Positions 54,526 through 64,000 of a stretch of 64,000 nucleotides of DNA are shown here, in pieces. This DNA is from Adiantum capillus-veneris (Eukaryota > Streptophyta > Polypodiopsida > Polypodiales > Pteridaceae), in NCBI GenBank assembly GCA_014529385.2, contig CM043952.1, forward strand, positions 155,522,057-155,586,056, read 5' to 3'. The translations under genes and the position numbers were made by a program. Under the pieces are notes generated by a model. That model had not been told where the DNA came from. It saw only the letters and a program-made list of their open reading frames with translations, and did not search any database. Each line of letters starts with the position of its first letter. Positions within the stretch are counted from its first letter, which is position 1.

Positions 54526-55662
54526 TGTCACGTGCACATCTAACCCTATGTACATGTGGACAAGCTACTTCACGTCTAGGATTCAGGTCAGCTTAGAAAG
54601 TGTTCTAGCACCTTTGTGAGTCTGTTCGCAGCCCGTGCATGTCCAAGCACTTAGAGTAGTTGCATATCCTTTGGTTGCACATAGAATGATCATCAGAATT
54701 ACAGTCAATAGCCATCATGAGCATTTTTCAATGCACCAAACCCATTTTTCACTTATTATTAATAAGTGACTTGTTGAGAAACTGGGTAGGGCAAATTGGC
54801 TAAGTGGATATATAAGAAAAGCTAGCGCTAGCACTTTCTGGCAGAAGAGGCAGCAAAGACCCAGTGTCTGACAGTGCACCTTCTCAGCAAGACCAGGCAA
54901 GACAATCTAGCGTTTTTCAGCCAACAAGACTACCTAGCGTTTTTCAGTAGAATCAGCCCTGGCGTTTTGCAGATTGCAAATCAACCCTGGCGTTAGCAGT
55001 CACAACAGCAAGCCTAGCGTTTTGCAGATTCCCGGTGACAGGATCAGCCCTAGCATCAGCATTTTCAGCTTGCAGCACCTAGACACCACAAATCAAGTCC
55101 CAAACCTTGCAGATCTCACCTTCCGGTCGCAGATCCTCGCAGCGTGGTCAGATCAACCAACGTTTTCAGTTTCAGTCTGCTGTCCACAGATTTCAGCACC
55201 TGCGTTTTCAGCGCATCGGCGTCGCGTCGTTGCCATCGCCGTCCTCACCGACACAAAGTCACAATTCAACAGATACCAGATTTGCAGATTTCAGTCCCTA
55301 GCGTTTTCAAATGTCAGTCCGTCACGGCGCCGTCATCATCGTCGTCGACATCGTCGACAAGTCCATTGCATCTAGACCATTGTACCAGATTTGTGCAATC
55401 AATAGCATAGACCTCTCTCGCCATAGAGAGTGGGGCCCTTGGAGGAGGATTTGACAACATTCTGGTGTCATATTCTTCTCTCTCTGTCTCTCAGTCTCAG
55501 CACCTTCGTTCACAGTGTTTACCCGTTTGTTTGTGATCATTTGTACTCATTCACTAAAGGAAAGGAAGGCTCTCCCTTCCATAAGTAAAAAGAAACCCCT
55601 CAGCACAATTCGGAGCACTCATCTTGAGCAAAGTTCAACGTTCACTTCCGCTGCACCTTACA
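54526..55662 (+). repeat. Family E element 2, 3' LTR (1137 bp)
   Basis: TGTCACGTGCACATC to GCTGCACCTTACA. The only uninterrupted plus-strand family E LTR here and the reference for the broken copies. Contains many short (T)CAGC / TAGCGTTTT-type repeats (54905-55310). A possible TATA region is GGATATATAAGAAAAG near 54808. Confidence 0.9.
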
Positions 55663-55667
55663 CTTGC

Positions 55668-56089
55668 ATACCCTTAAGGCATAATCTCTTCATCAAGAAC
55701 GAAGATCGGCATCAAATACAGGAAGATCAAAGATCTACTTGCCTTGTATACGAATATGAAAGGAGTTGTAGAAAGGAACCCTCTTCTGCATTCGCATTCA
55801 CATTTAGTGTGCATCCACTTCTGTCGACATCAAACCATTGAATATCTCTCCAAGCACCCTTACCTTCCATCTTCAACCGCAATGATTTTACGACAGGACT
55901 ATTCAGGTGGTAGCACTTACTCGCAAGGCAGAGTCAACATCAAGGCTAATATTCTACGACAGTAGTAAGGTTACCTAGTAACTCGACTAGTCGGTGTTTA
56001 CATCGCAACAGTACTTGCATCCGCAATATCCACAGGTTTGGAGGAGTTTTCAACGGTTATGTATCCATAAGCATCAGAAGTACAAAAAT
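55668..56089 (+). other. Internal DNA of the family G host element, no gene
   Basis: Continues the sequence interrupted at 42472. Open frames are short (up to 73 codons) with no retroelement motif. Confidence 0.5.
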
Positions 56090-56329
56090 AGTCACAAAGT
56101 GGTGACGGGGCACGCCCGACAGCCTGATGACGTGGCAGATAGGCGCCCGATAGCCTGATGAGGTGGCATGCAAGCAAGCCTGTACGGACGACCGCTTTTT
56201 GCGCTGACCATATTGACGTGGCAGCTGGTAACCCATGGCTTTTGGGAACCCATGGCTTTTAAGTTTATTGCTTTTGGGGCTATGCTTTTAGCACCCCTTG
56301 TATCATAAACAAGTCCCAAGGGTGTTAGG

Positions 56330-57452
56330 TGCAGCGGAATGAATGTTGTATTTTCTCAAGATTAGTGATCTTTATTGCTCAAGGTTCCTTTTAGTTCTTA
56401 GGGAAAGAGAGAGCTTTCCGTCTTGTGGAGAGTGCTATGATCACGAACAAAGTGAGTGGATTGTGCGTGCAAGTGAATGAGACTGAGAGAAGGAGAGAGA
56501 AGAGATACGACACCGAGAGGTTGTAAAACCCTCCTCCGAAGGCCCCACTCTCGTCGGCGAGAGTGGTCTATTCTTTGATTGCACAAAGGTGTACAATGCG
56601 TATGCAATGGACTATGCAACTTGGTCTATGCCGACGACGATGACGGTGACGATGACGACGACGACGACGATGGCTGAAATCTGAGATCTTCTAATCGCTG
56701 AATTTCGGGACTGTTTCGGTGGCTGAAAATGACTGTTTTGGCTGCGTTTTCTTGGCTGAAAAATGAGGTTTCTTAGGGCTGAAAACTGATGGTCTTTACG
56801 GGCTGAATCTGCTACACTTTAGGTGAATAATGCCGGTCTTAATTTGCTGCTGAAATCCAAAAACGCCAGGGCTGAAATTGGTCCTTCTGTCGCCGGGGTT
56901 CTGCAAATGCAAAAACGCTAGGCTGATCTGATGTGTCGTGATGACACCAAAGCTGATCTGCTGTGCACAAATCGCCAAGGCTGATCTGATGCAAAAACGC
57001 TAGGTCTTCTGTGGAGAAAACGCCAGAGTAGTCGCAGGGGTTGGTCTTGCTGAGAAGTTGCCTATTGAGCAAGGTGCTCCTGCTGCCTCTTCTGCCATTT
57101 AGTGCTAACTTGGGTTTGCTTATATAGAAACTTAGCAAAATTGCCCTACCTACTTTTGTTGGAAAGTCACTTAAAAATAATAAGTGAAAATAACCAATAA
57201 ATAGGAAAATAGGCTAAATGCACTGAAAAATTCCCCTAACTGATGCTAATGGATTCTGATGGGAATTCCGATGATCATGTTGTGTGCAACCGGAGGATAT
57301 GCATCTATGCTAAGTGACTGAGCATGCACGGTCTACGAATAGACTCACAAAAGTGCCAGATCACTGCTAATTTAGACTTGACTGAACTGACTGAACCTTG
57401 TTGTGGTGTAGCTTGTCCACGGACACATAGGGTTGGGATGTGTCACGTGACA
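56330..57452 (-). mobile_element. Family E 3' LTR on minus strand (1123 bp)
   Basis: Runs on the minus strand from TGTCACGTGACA (57452) to CCGCTGCA (56330). Unlike the 49971 copy it is preceded by a polypurine tract (minus strand AAAAGGAGGGGA, 57453-57464), so it is a true 3' LTR of a minus-strand element whose body is lost beyond about 57466. Confidence 0.82.
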
Positions 57453-57465
57453 TCCCCTCCTTTTC

Positions 57466-58717
57466 AAACGTTGTGGTTCTTTCCAAGCTGCCCCGCACAA
57501 CCTTGCCTGAATTTTGACTGTTCTGGCCTGATTTCGGCAACATAACTGTACTAGAACCCTTCACGCTCAGTATTCCCACGCATTAAATGATTTTCCCGAT
57601 GCATACGGGTACTTTGCAAAACCTGGCGAGAATCTGCAGCACGCTGAATTCTCTGTTTTCAGCCCCGAAAATGCGCCAGATCACCTGTACAGCGGTCCCC
57701 TTGTGTCCCCGAACCTCCTGGGGGTATTAGGGTCCGTTTAGGGCCAAAACCCTAAACCTGCAAAAATACACAGCAGGCTGTAATTCACTGTTTCGGGCTC
57801 CGTTTCGCGTGCTGGTCGCATCCGTAGCAAGTCCTCGAGCTCCCGCACCTGTAGGGCTACTTGTCCTTTGAATCGGACGAGATTTCTAGCGTGAAACCTC
57901 TCCGAATTCACCTGTACCTGTGGGGGGATTAGCCGCTAGCTAATCCAGTACCTGTGCAAGAGGCTCTTGCCTCGGCAATCGCGCATGAACCCACACAACT
58001 GTACATTGGTCAAACGAATAGCCGACTAGAGGGGCATAACATACTGCCAAAGGGGAGAGAGAGGGCAGTGCGTAGCGTGAAGGGCATCACTCCTGGCACC
58101 GCACTGTGCATAAGAGGGAAAGCAAGCACTCCATAGCTCTTAACCTGTGACAAAAGCTGCAAATGAGCCTCTCCCAGCTTAAAATTCAGCGCCAACTCTC
58201 TCTTGCATTAGAAACTGCACCAGAATGTGCCACTTGGCACATTTACAAGCATTTTCCCGTTTCGGGGTTGCCGCCTAAAAATCTCCCAACCGGTTGCCCA
58301 GTTGACTTCACGGCAGAGCAAGAAAATGTTCCCTTTGTCATTCCGGAGGTAATGACGTCAACACATTTTCAGGTCCCAAAATAGCAGTTCCCTAAATTTT
58401 AGGAGATGCTGCCATTGTATCTGTCTAGGTCATCCGACCCTCTTTGTACACTGCGGCCACATCCAGAACTGAAATGTAGCCTCTGTAGCAAAGGATTCCA
58501 CTTTGGCTAGTCAATGACCCCACTTGGCTAACCATAGTCCTTGTCCAACCTTAGTGCTCTCTTGCCCTCAGGCCTGGACTCCCTCTGGACAGTTCCACAC
58601 TAGCTATGCAATGCAGGGCAGTTAGATTTCCCGAGGGGTGTTTCCAAAAAGTGAAAGTAAATAGATAATAAGAAAGAAATCAACAAAAAGGATAGATAGT
58701 AGTCACACACTGGTGAC
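57466..58717 (-). mobile_element. Family A LTR, minus strand, missing its 3' end
   Basis: Reverse of 19517 up to about the GGAACAGTGGAAATTCAGCC region. Starts (minus) TGTCACCAGTGTGTGAC at 58717. The last 230 or so bases, including AATAAA and the GGGGCGCC box, are absent. It interrupts the Gypsy-3 integrase C-terminal coding sequence; the other flank is lost by deletion into the family E element. Confidence 0.88.
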
Positions 58718-59418
58718 ACTCTCCTCTCCCTTTTTCTTTCTTAGGCGTGCCTTCTCAAAAGTAAGAGCACCCAATCATCCTCCTTCAATTTCAAGTCGCG
58801 ACGATGGCGATCCGCTGCCTTTTTCTGTCGTTCTTGAGACTCCTGCAAAGTCTTGTGAACCTTGACAGAAGCCGTATCCAAATCTTATGAATATTCATCC
58901 GCTTCCAATATCTAATCTTTCGTGCTCACGAAGGATGGAACCTTCGCAGCACTTTCAACAATCTCACATGGCGTCTTCCCCGTCGAAGAGAGTATCGTGT
59001 TATTATTGGCAAATTCCACCAAAGATAGGTTCTTTTCCCATTGATTCTTCTGATCCGAGATACAAGACTTCAATAAATCTAAAATCACTGAATTGGCAAT
59101 CTCAAATTGCCCGTCAGTCTGCAAGTGGAACGATGACGAGAACTGCAACTGCGTGCCAATGTTCTCCCAAATTGCCTTCCAAAACAAACTCATAAATCTG
59201 GGGTCTCTGTCGGAGACAATCGTCTCAGGCGTGCCATGTAATCGGAAAATCATCGTGATCATTCTGTATTCTCGGGAGATCAAAAAAAATGAAATCCATT
59301 TCAATATTTTCCTAGGGGCGGGTGGGTATGGGTAAAGGCTGTAACAATCCCTGTGCCTTATGCCTGTCAAACTTGACCTTCTAGCATACCAAGCAACTGC
59401 GCACAAACTCTTCCACAT
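58718..59418 (-). pseudogene. Gypsy-3 integrase core and C-terminal region
   Basis: Open frame 59418-58912 carries HGTPETIVSDRDPRFMSLFW, KAIWENIGTQLQFSSSFH, LQTDGQFEIAN and LVEFANNNTILSSTGKTPCE, covering the second Asp and the Glu region of the D-D-E triad. After the stop the same frame reads QERQKKAADRHRRDLKLKE and DDWVLL, then in a shifted frame FEKARLRKKKGE up to the LTR insertion point. The purine-rich run beside the LTR is therefore coding, not a polypurine tract. The first catalytic Asp region is degraded. Confidence 0.88.
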
Positions 59419-61005
59419 CCTTCTTCAGTCTCCGCCAAAAGAAATCTCTCTCTACCCCTTTCATGGTGGTAGCAATGCCGCGGTGACCCGTAAAAGGTGG
59501 ATAGTGGCAATCAGTCATAACCTTTTCCCTCAACGGCTGTGTAACGCACAACATAGTCTTTTTCATCAAGTAGCCTTCCCGAAGGGAGTATCCAGCTACT
59601 GTCTCCCCATCCCGTATCCGTGTGAAAATATCTGCAAAATCTGTATCTGTGGCACACTGATCGACCATATCCTCAAAGCTCCTATGATGTATCGCGGAAA
59701 TAGCCATAACCAACGGTTTTCGAGACAAAGCATCTGCCACCACATTCTTCTGTCCCTGCACATGGACAATCTGGAAGTGGAACTGTGACAAGATGTTCAC
59801 CCACCGCATCTGCTTTTCCGAAAGCTGCTTCTGTGACAAGAAGTAGCGCAAACTCTGATGGTCTGTAAAGACAGTAAAATCCGCTCCGAGTAGGTAATGC
59901 CGCCACTGAGTAAGAGCGTGGATAACCGCCAAAAGCTCTTTCCCATAGATCTGTGTTGTCATCTCCGGCCTAGAGAACAAACGGCTCTCGTAAGCTATGA
60001 CATGGCCTTCTTGCATCAAGACCGTACCCAGACTACGACCACAAGCATCACAAAATACTTCAAATGACTTCTGCAAGTCCGGCAAAGTCAAATCTGGTCC
60101 TGTAGTGAATTTCTCTTTCAATGTCTGAAAGGCAATCACCTCTGTGGGTCCCCACGAAAAAGGTACTCCTTTCTGTGTCAAGGTATGCAAAGGGGAAGCA
60201 ACCTCTGCAAACTTTCGTATGAACCGCCTGTAGTACGAACACAGTCCCAAGAAGCTTCTAACTTCATGGACATTCCTCAAATCGGGCCAATCACGGATAG
60301 TCTCTATCTTGGCCGGGTTCATTTGCACTCCTGCTGTTGACACAATGTGTCCCAAAAAAATGTATCTCTGGTAGGAAAAATTCACTTTTCTTAGCATTAA
60401 TCACTAATGTGTGATCTCGTAATGCCTAAAAGACTTGGAAGCAGATGATCTCTGTGTTCTACCTCATTCTTGGAGAAAACAATGATGTCGTCAAAGAAAG
60501 TGCCAACAAATAGCCTGTACTCTCGAAAAATCCTATCCATCATCCGGTTAAATGTCGCAGGAGCATTGGTTAAGCCAAAAGGCATCACCAAAAACTCAAA
60601 TAACCCAAAAGTCGTCCGAAAAGCTGTCTTGTAGACATCTCCTGGCGCTATCCTGATCTGATGATATCCACTCTTCAAGTCAATCCTGCTAAAGCACGAG
60701 GATCCCTGTAACCTGTCGAGTATATCATCGATCCTAGGAATCGGAAATCTGTTCTTGATGGTGATTTCGTTGAGAGTGCTATAATCAATGCACATTCTCC
60801 AAGATTCGTCTTTCTTCAAAACCAACAACACTGGAGAGCAATACGGTGAAGTACTAGGCTGGACAAGACCCTTTTCCAAGAGGTCTTTCACTGAGTTCAT
60901 AATCTTTTCATTCTGTACTCGGCTCACACAATAAGGTGGCCAATTCGGTGGCGTGCTTCCAGATATCAGATCAATGGTATGATCTTCAGGCCCTCTCAAA
61001 AGCAA
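59381..61005 (-). pseudogene. Gypsy-3 reverse transcriptase, RNase H, integrase zinc region
   Basis: The frame 61005-60397 holds [76 protein letters not shown] and the catalytic [13 protein letters not shown] frame change near 60400 leads to 60397-59381: FLGHIVSTAGVQMNPAKI, then RNase H (FCDACGRSLGTVLM, YGKELLAVIHAL, FTDHQSLRYF), then the integrase zinc region (HYPPFTGHRGI to CLVC). Catalytic acidic residues are present throughout. Only one or two lesions separate it from a full frame. Confidence 0.93.
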
Positions 61006-61460
61006 TCGGCAAGAGCGTGGAGAAAAAAATCTTGGCGTTCTTTTCTTCAGGTCAAAACATATTCAACTTTTATCCATCGTTCACTTCTCCCAAAAGAATG
61101 AGTAAGAAAACTGAAGTTCATCAAGTACAATCTCTAAGCCCTTCATTTATCAAAGTCGCTTTCTCGGCCCGGTAGTCAACCACGGCGTAGTTCTTGTGGT
61201 ACCAAGGGATCCTGAGTAGAACGTCACTCACATGCCCTGAACACCCCTGTCATTGCAAACGAAGTTTGCCAATGCTCGGTGTAATGGCAACATCCCATCC
61301 GGGTGCCAGTCGAACTACCTCCGCCTGTGGCGTCAGTTTGTCGGGCGTAGTTCCAAATCGAGCCGCCAATTCCAAGTGAAAAGAAGTTGGCCTTGGCTCC
61401 TTCAAAAGAGCTTCCTGATCCTTCACTTTGCCCCGAAAGCGGCAAAGTTTGTACTTTCAT
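61006..61460 (-). pseudogene. Gypsy-3 protease-linker region, badly frameshifted
   Basis: Between Gag and reverse transcriptase the text is split over frames: KEPRPTSFHLELAARFGTTP, then PQAEVVRLAPGWDVAITPS and RIPWYHKNYAVVDYRAEKAT. These match the flap and post-flap parts of a gypsy retropepsin (compare [20 protein letters not shown] in Gypsy-1). A D-[ST]-G active-site triplet could not be found in any frame. Confidence 0.6.
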
Positions 61461-63058
61461 TCATTAGATTCGGTGCAGGTCCCACGCCATGTGGTACCAG
61501 TTCTGCCTTTTCTGCCACATTCCTCAGCTGCTCTCGAACTCTCAGACCTGTCGTCGTCTTTATCATTCTGTTCTTTCTGTGCCTTATCAGGGCACTTTGC
61601 GGAAATATGTCCATGTTCCCCGCACCCAAAGCACTTCCCCTCTCTGATGAAGCGAGCTCTCTCCTCAGGAGTAAGCTTGGGTCGTGCATCCTTTTTTTTC
61701 TCTGGGTTGCTCTTTTTCATTCTACTTTCATTCCCAGAAGTCTGTTCGGCTCGTTGTGTCATGGCCTCATCTGTGGGGTAGGTCAGACTGCCACAGTGAA
61801 TGGCAAAGCCCCGCTTCGCATGACTCATCAACTCCTGAACAGAAGCTGACTTCTGTTCCAAGCAGTGATTTCGGATCTCTGTAGGTAGACCCAAGGTAAA
61901 CCGCTCAATCTGTTCTCTGAACGAGATCTTCTTGAATGAAGAGGCGGGTAGAAAAGAGCTACAGAATCTTTCACAATAAGAATTCACTGTATCGCTCTTG
62001 GTCATCCGGAGATGGTTCCAAGCAGCTCGTATATCTTGCTCAAACTCTTGAGTCAACCAATCAAAAGCCTCTTGAATTTCAGCCATGTAACTGGCACAGT
62101 CTTGCTTAATAGAAGCATGGACCACCAAGTACGAGCATTCCCCTTAAAGTAAGAGGCAGCTCTCCGAATCTTGGAGTGCTCCGAATAGCGTCCTCCCGCG
62201 AAAGCGATGTCAAACTGCTGTATAAAAGACAAAGCCTTCGAAGCATCTGAGTATCCTAAAAAGTATCAAACTTGATCGAGTGGCCACCTTCCTTAAACTC
62301 TCGGACTTTCTTGCTTTTATCTTCGAGAAAGTCATACTAGTTGGCTTTGTAAAATTCTTCTTGTTCGCATAAAACTTTCCGTCATCGGAATCTGAGCTGT
62401 CTGTAGACGAGTCCTCAGTAGAACTGTCAGTCTCTGGGCGAGATTTAGCCTTCTTTGCCTTTCTCTTGCCCTTTCCAAAGCGTTGCTTCTTGCTTCGCTT
62501 TTTACCTTTTCTGTCTTCTTCGCTCGAATCCAAGGAGCTAGAAGAACTGTCAGAAGAAGAAGAAGAAGAACTGGGTAGGTCTTCAAACTTGACGCGCTTC
62601 TTCAATTTCTTTGCCTTGTCAAATGTCGACCGACGACCCAAATATCCCGGGAAGTCAGTGCCTTTCTTCTGCTTTTTGCCGTGCTTTTTGGCTTTCTTTT
62701 GCGTGTCAAAAAGCTGAGCAATCCGTGCATCAACCACGTTCTCCAGTTCCTTCTCCGTATATTTCTTGGAGGCAAAAGTTTTCTTGAGAGTGGGTTTCGA
62801 GAGTGGTGTTGTGGTTCTCTGCCACTCCGTCTGTACCTCTTCCAAAGAGGTCTGGTTCATATATTTTGCCATCTTCGGGTCCTTGGCAAAATTGAGCATC
62901 ATCTTTGTTGCATCGCCGATCAACTGGCGACGCTCTATCTCTCGCCGCTCCGCCTAAGTAGGCCAAGGCGGGCCATACTCTCTGCCTGAATCTTTGTTGT
63001 GATCCCAGCCCGCATCTCCAGATGCAAAGGGAGTCGACTGATCATTGCATGAAGCCAT
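61457..63058 (-). pseudogene. Gypsy-3 Gag, frameshifted
   Basis: Start ATG at 63058 (MASCNDQSTPFASGDAGW). An in-frame stop at 62954-62956 is followed by 62923-62210, whose middle is an unusual Lys-rich and Ser/Asp/Glu-rich low-complexity segment (for example FEDLPSSSSSSSDSSSS and KGKRKAKKAK). A frame change near 62270 leads to the Gag core (FIQQFDIAFAGGRYSEHSKI, GNARTWWSMLL). It continues in 62128-61457 (EIRNHCLEQKSASVQELMSH) to the zinc knuckle CFGCGEHGHISAKC. This corresponds to Gag of Gypsy-1, but the acidic/basic insertion is absent there. Confidence 0.88.
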
Positions 63059-63116
63059 AGGTGTCGCGGAAAAAAAATTCAGGGATCGGATTTCCCGTAG
63101 AAGAGAAATCGGCCGT

Positions 63117-63128
63117 GCTTTGATACCA
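63117..63128 (-). promoter_or_regulatory. Gypsy-3 primer binding site
   Basis: Minus strand TGGTATCAAAGC, one base after the LTR end GTTACA; initiator tRNA-Met complement with one change, identical to that of family E element 1. Confidence 0.85.
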
Positions 63129-63129
63129 C

Positions 63130-63692
63130 TGTAACAGACTTGGACACTCCAAGTCAAGAATCAACCGCGACAGCACCAAATAACCACTTCAAAACAATTC
63201 ACAGATCACAATAGATTTGCACTGGCCCGGCGGAGTTCCGTGCCTAGAGATATTGGCCCCAAAGACTGGCGCCCCTTTCGGTATTTCTTTTTATATTAAT
63301 CAATCATCAAAGTACAAAAGAGCGGTTAGGGTTTCACTCTCAGACTCTGCGTCCAGATGCCCTGAGAAGTGAGGCCCTCACCACTAATTTAAAGGTTACA
63401 AGGGATGCCCAAAAGCAGAGCCCCAAAAGCTTCAAATCAAAAGCAATTGCTCTCTCTCTCTCACAGAGAGTCAAAACATGAAAGCAAAAGCGTTCTCTCT
63501 CTCTTTCTCATTTAAGTAGAGAAAAAGCGAAATTTGCGTCGCTCATCATTTTCCTTCTTTTTTTTTTTTTAAATTCAACCTCCGCGATTTCCGGAAATTA
63601 GGGTTTCTGGCAGAAATTAGGGTTTGCAAGAATTTTAGGGTTTCTGGCAGAAATAGAGTTTCTGTTGTCCGCCACGTCATCACTTTGTGACA
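63130..63692 (-). repeat. Gypsy-3 5' LTR, family G (563 bp)
   Basis: Minus strand TGTCACAAAGTGATGACG (63692) to CTGTTACA (63130). The GGGGCGCC box lies at 63294-63268, preceded by AATATAAA rather than AATAAA. The AGGGTTTCTGGCAGAAAT phrase is repeated three times near 63600-63655. Contains one TGATGACGTGGC motif. Confidence 0.75.
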
Positions 63693-63823
63693 TATCTGGA
63701 CGTAGTGTCTGAGAGCGAGCACCCGCGGGAGTTGTACTTTGCTCAAACATTAATATAAAAAGAAATATCGAAAGGGACGCCAGTCTTTGGGGCCAATATC
63801 TCTGGGTACGAAACTCCGCTAGA

Positions 63824-63885
<62 letters not shown>

Positions 63886-63957
63886 GTTCAGTGACAATGA
63901 AGTTTTTGTTCGTATGTTGGTATCGATTTCTCCCTTGTGGTGTCCAAGCTGGTTACA
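63693..63957 (+). mobile_element. Family G LTR fragment, plus strand
   Basis: Head-to-head with the Gypsy-3 LTR. GCGGGAGTTGTAC, TAATATAAAAAGAAATAT, the GGGACGCC box (63753-63781), TTTGGGGCCAATATCTCT, a (CT)n tract at 63826-63881, and the end GTCCAAGCTGGTTACA. Likely the disrupted LTR into which Gypsy-3 inserted. Confidence 0.6.
63826..63881. repeat. (CT)n microsatellite
   Basis: About 28 CT units just after the conserved LTR box in the family G fragment. Confidence 0.95.
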
Positions 63958-64000
63958 ACATCCACAGGAAGAAGTTCGGTAGTTGTGTCTCAACGTACGC

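Larger units (their letters stand above)
42473..55662 (+). mobile_element. Family E LTR element 2 (gag-only), hosting Gypsy-2 and an inverted LTR
   Basis: Flanks CTTGT (42468-42472) and CTTGC (55663-55667) form a target duplication with one change. The 5' LTR is in pieces: 42473-43004, 49585-49970 and 51140-51149. The primer site TGGTATCAGAGC is at 51151-51162. The internal region 51163-54525 encodes Gag with a zinc knuckle and protease-like remnants but no reverse transcriptase, RNase H or integrase core. Polypurine tract 54513-54525; 3' LTR 54526-55662. The architecture fits terminal-repeat elements with a gag domain only, mobilised in trans. Confidence 0.85.
41608..56329 (+). mobile_element. 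LTR element of family G type, non-coding, hosting family E element 2
   Basis: A 5' LTR (about 41608-42257, ends TTGCACATTACA) is followed by the primer site TGGTAACAGAGC (42259-42270, one change from the initiator-Met complement). About 215 bp of internal DNA leads to the family E insertion 42473-55662. Internal DNA resumes at 55668, and a partial 3' LTR starts near 56090 (GTCACAAAGTGGTGACG) and is cut at 56329. Both LTRs carry TGACGTGGCA-type motifs and CTGTACGGA phrases. The remaining internal sequence (about 640 bp) encodes nothing recognisable, so it is a non-coding passenger or a deletion derivative. The left LTR boundary is uncertain. Confidence 0.6.
58718..63692 (-). mobile_element. 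Gypsy-3: Ty3/gypsy retrotransposon, 3' part lost
   Basis: Minus-strand element: 5' LTR 63692-63130, primer site 63128-63117, Gag, protease region, reverse transcriptase, RNase H and integrase down to 58718, where a family A LTR interrupts it. No chromodomain or 3' LTR survives. Proteins are clearly related to Gypsy-1/2 but far more diverged, and the LTR is of a different family (TGTCACAAAGTG start). Confidence 0.9.

Noticed and set aside
58718-58741. Purine run next to the TGTCACC of the inverted LTR, looking like a polypurine tract of Gypsy-3
   Set aside because: The run translates in frame as the continuation of the integrase C-terminal region (FEKARLRKKKGE, as in Gypsy-1), and the LTR family differs from the Gypsy-3 5' LTR, so it is a later insertion.

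Overview
The window looks like a repeat-dense nuclear segment of a large land-plant genome, plausibly a fern or another non-model vascular plant. This rests on the spliced WD40 gene with canonical GT-AG introns, plant-type Ty1/copia and Ty3/gypsy chromovirus proteins, primer sites complementary to plant initiator tRNA-Met, a tRNA-derived SINE, hAT-like MITEs and many (GA)n/(CT)n tracts. The species cannot be named from the sequence alone. I saw no bacterial operon, CRISPR array, rRNA or tRNA gene.

Region 1 (1-17.1 kb) is AT-rich and gene-poor. It holds a 1.3 kb element with CACTAG inverted ends flanked by TTAA, two decayed coding relics (2992-4320 minus, 8857-10546 plus), an interleaved inverted-repeat cluster, three short tandem duplications and long (GA)n tracts. 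Its one credible host gene is the 3' part of a WD40-repeat gene on the minus strand (exons 16343-16453, 15217-15593, 14533-14683). The last intron of that gene carries two SINE copies and a 36-base pure G run.

Region 2 (17.2-64 kb) is almost entirely nested transposons. A degenerate copia (17.9-21.4 kb) is split by a 493 bp hAT-like MITE (8 bp target duplication) and by a 1476 bp solo LTR (5 bp duplication). A decayed LINE 3' end follows. Next comes a 'family E' LTR element (23.6-40.8 kb). Its gag is interrupted by a young copia (24507-29690), and its 3' LTR is interrupted by a chromodomain gypsy (Gypsy-1, 30367-38401) and by a second solo LTR (39230-40704). A further LTR element (about 41.6-56.3 kb) contains a second family E element (42473-55662), which in turn contains Gypsy-2 (43005-49584) and an inverted family E LTR (49971-51139). 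The window ends with minus-strand pieces: a family E 3' LTR, a truncated solo LTR, and a gypsy element (Gypsy-3, 58718-63692) whose 5' LTR abuts an oppositely oriented relative.

Functionally, all recognisable proteins except the WD40 protein belong to retrotransposons: Gag (capsid, zinc knuckle), aspartic protease, integrase, reverse transcriptase, RNase H and, in the gypsy elements, a chromodomain. Every long polyprotein carries frameshifts or stops, so none looks autonomous now. Family E has gag and a protease-like fragment but no reverse transcriptase or integrase core, which fits a gag-only passenger that relies on partners in trans. Several LTR families share the same TGTCAC end and one internal box of about 26 bp, the most unusual architectural signal here. 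No new cellular defence or metabolic system was found.
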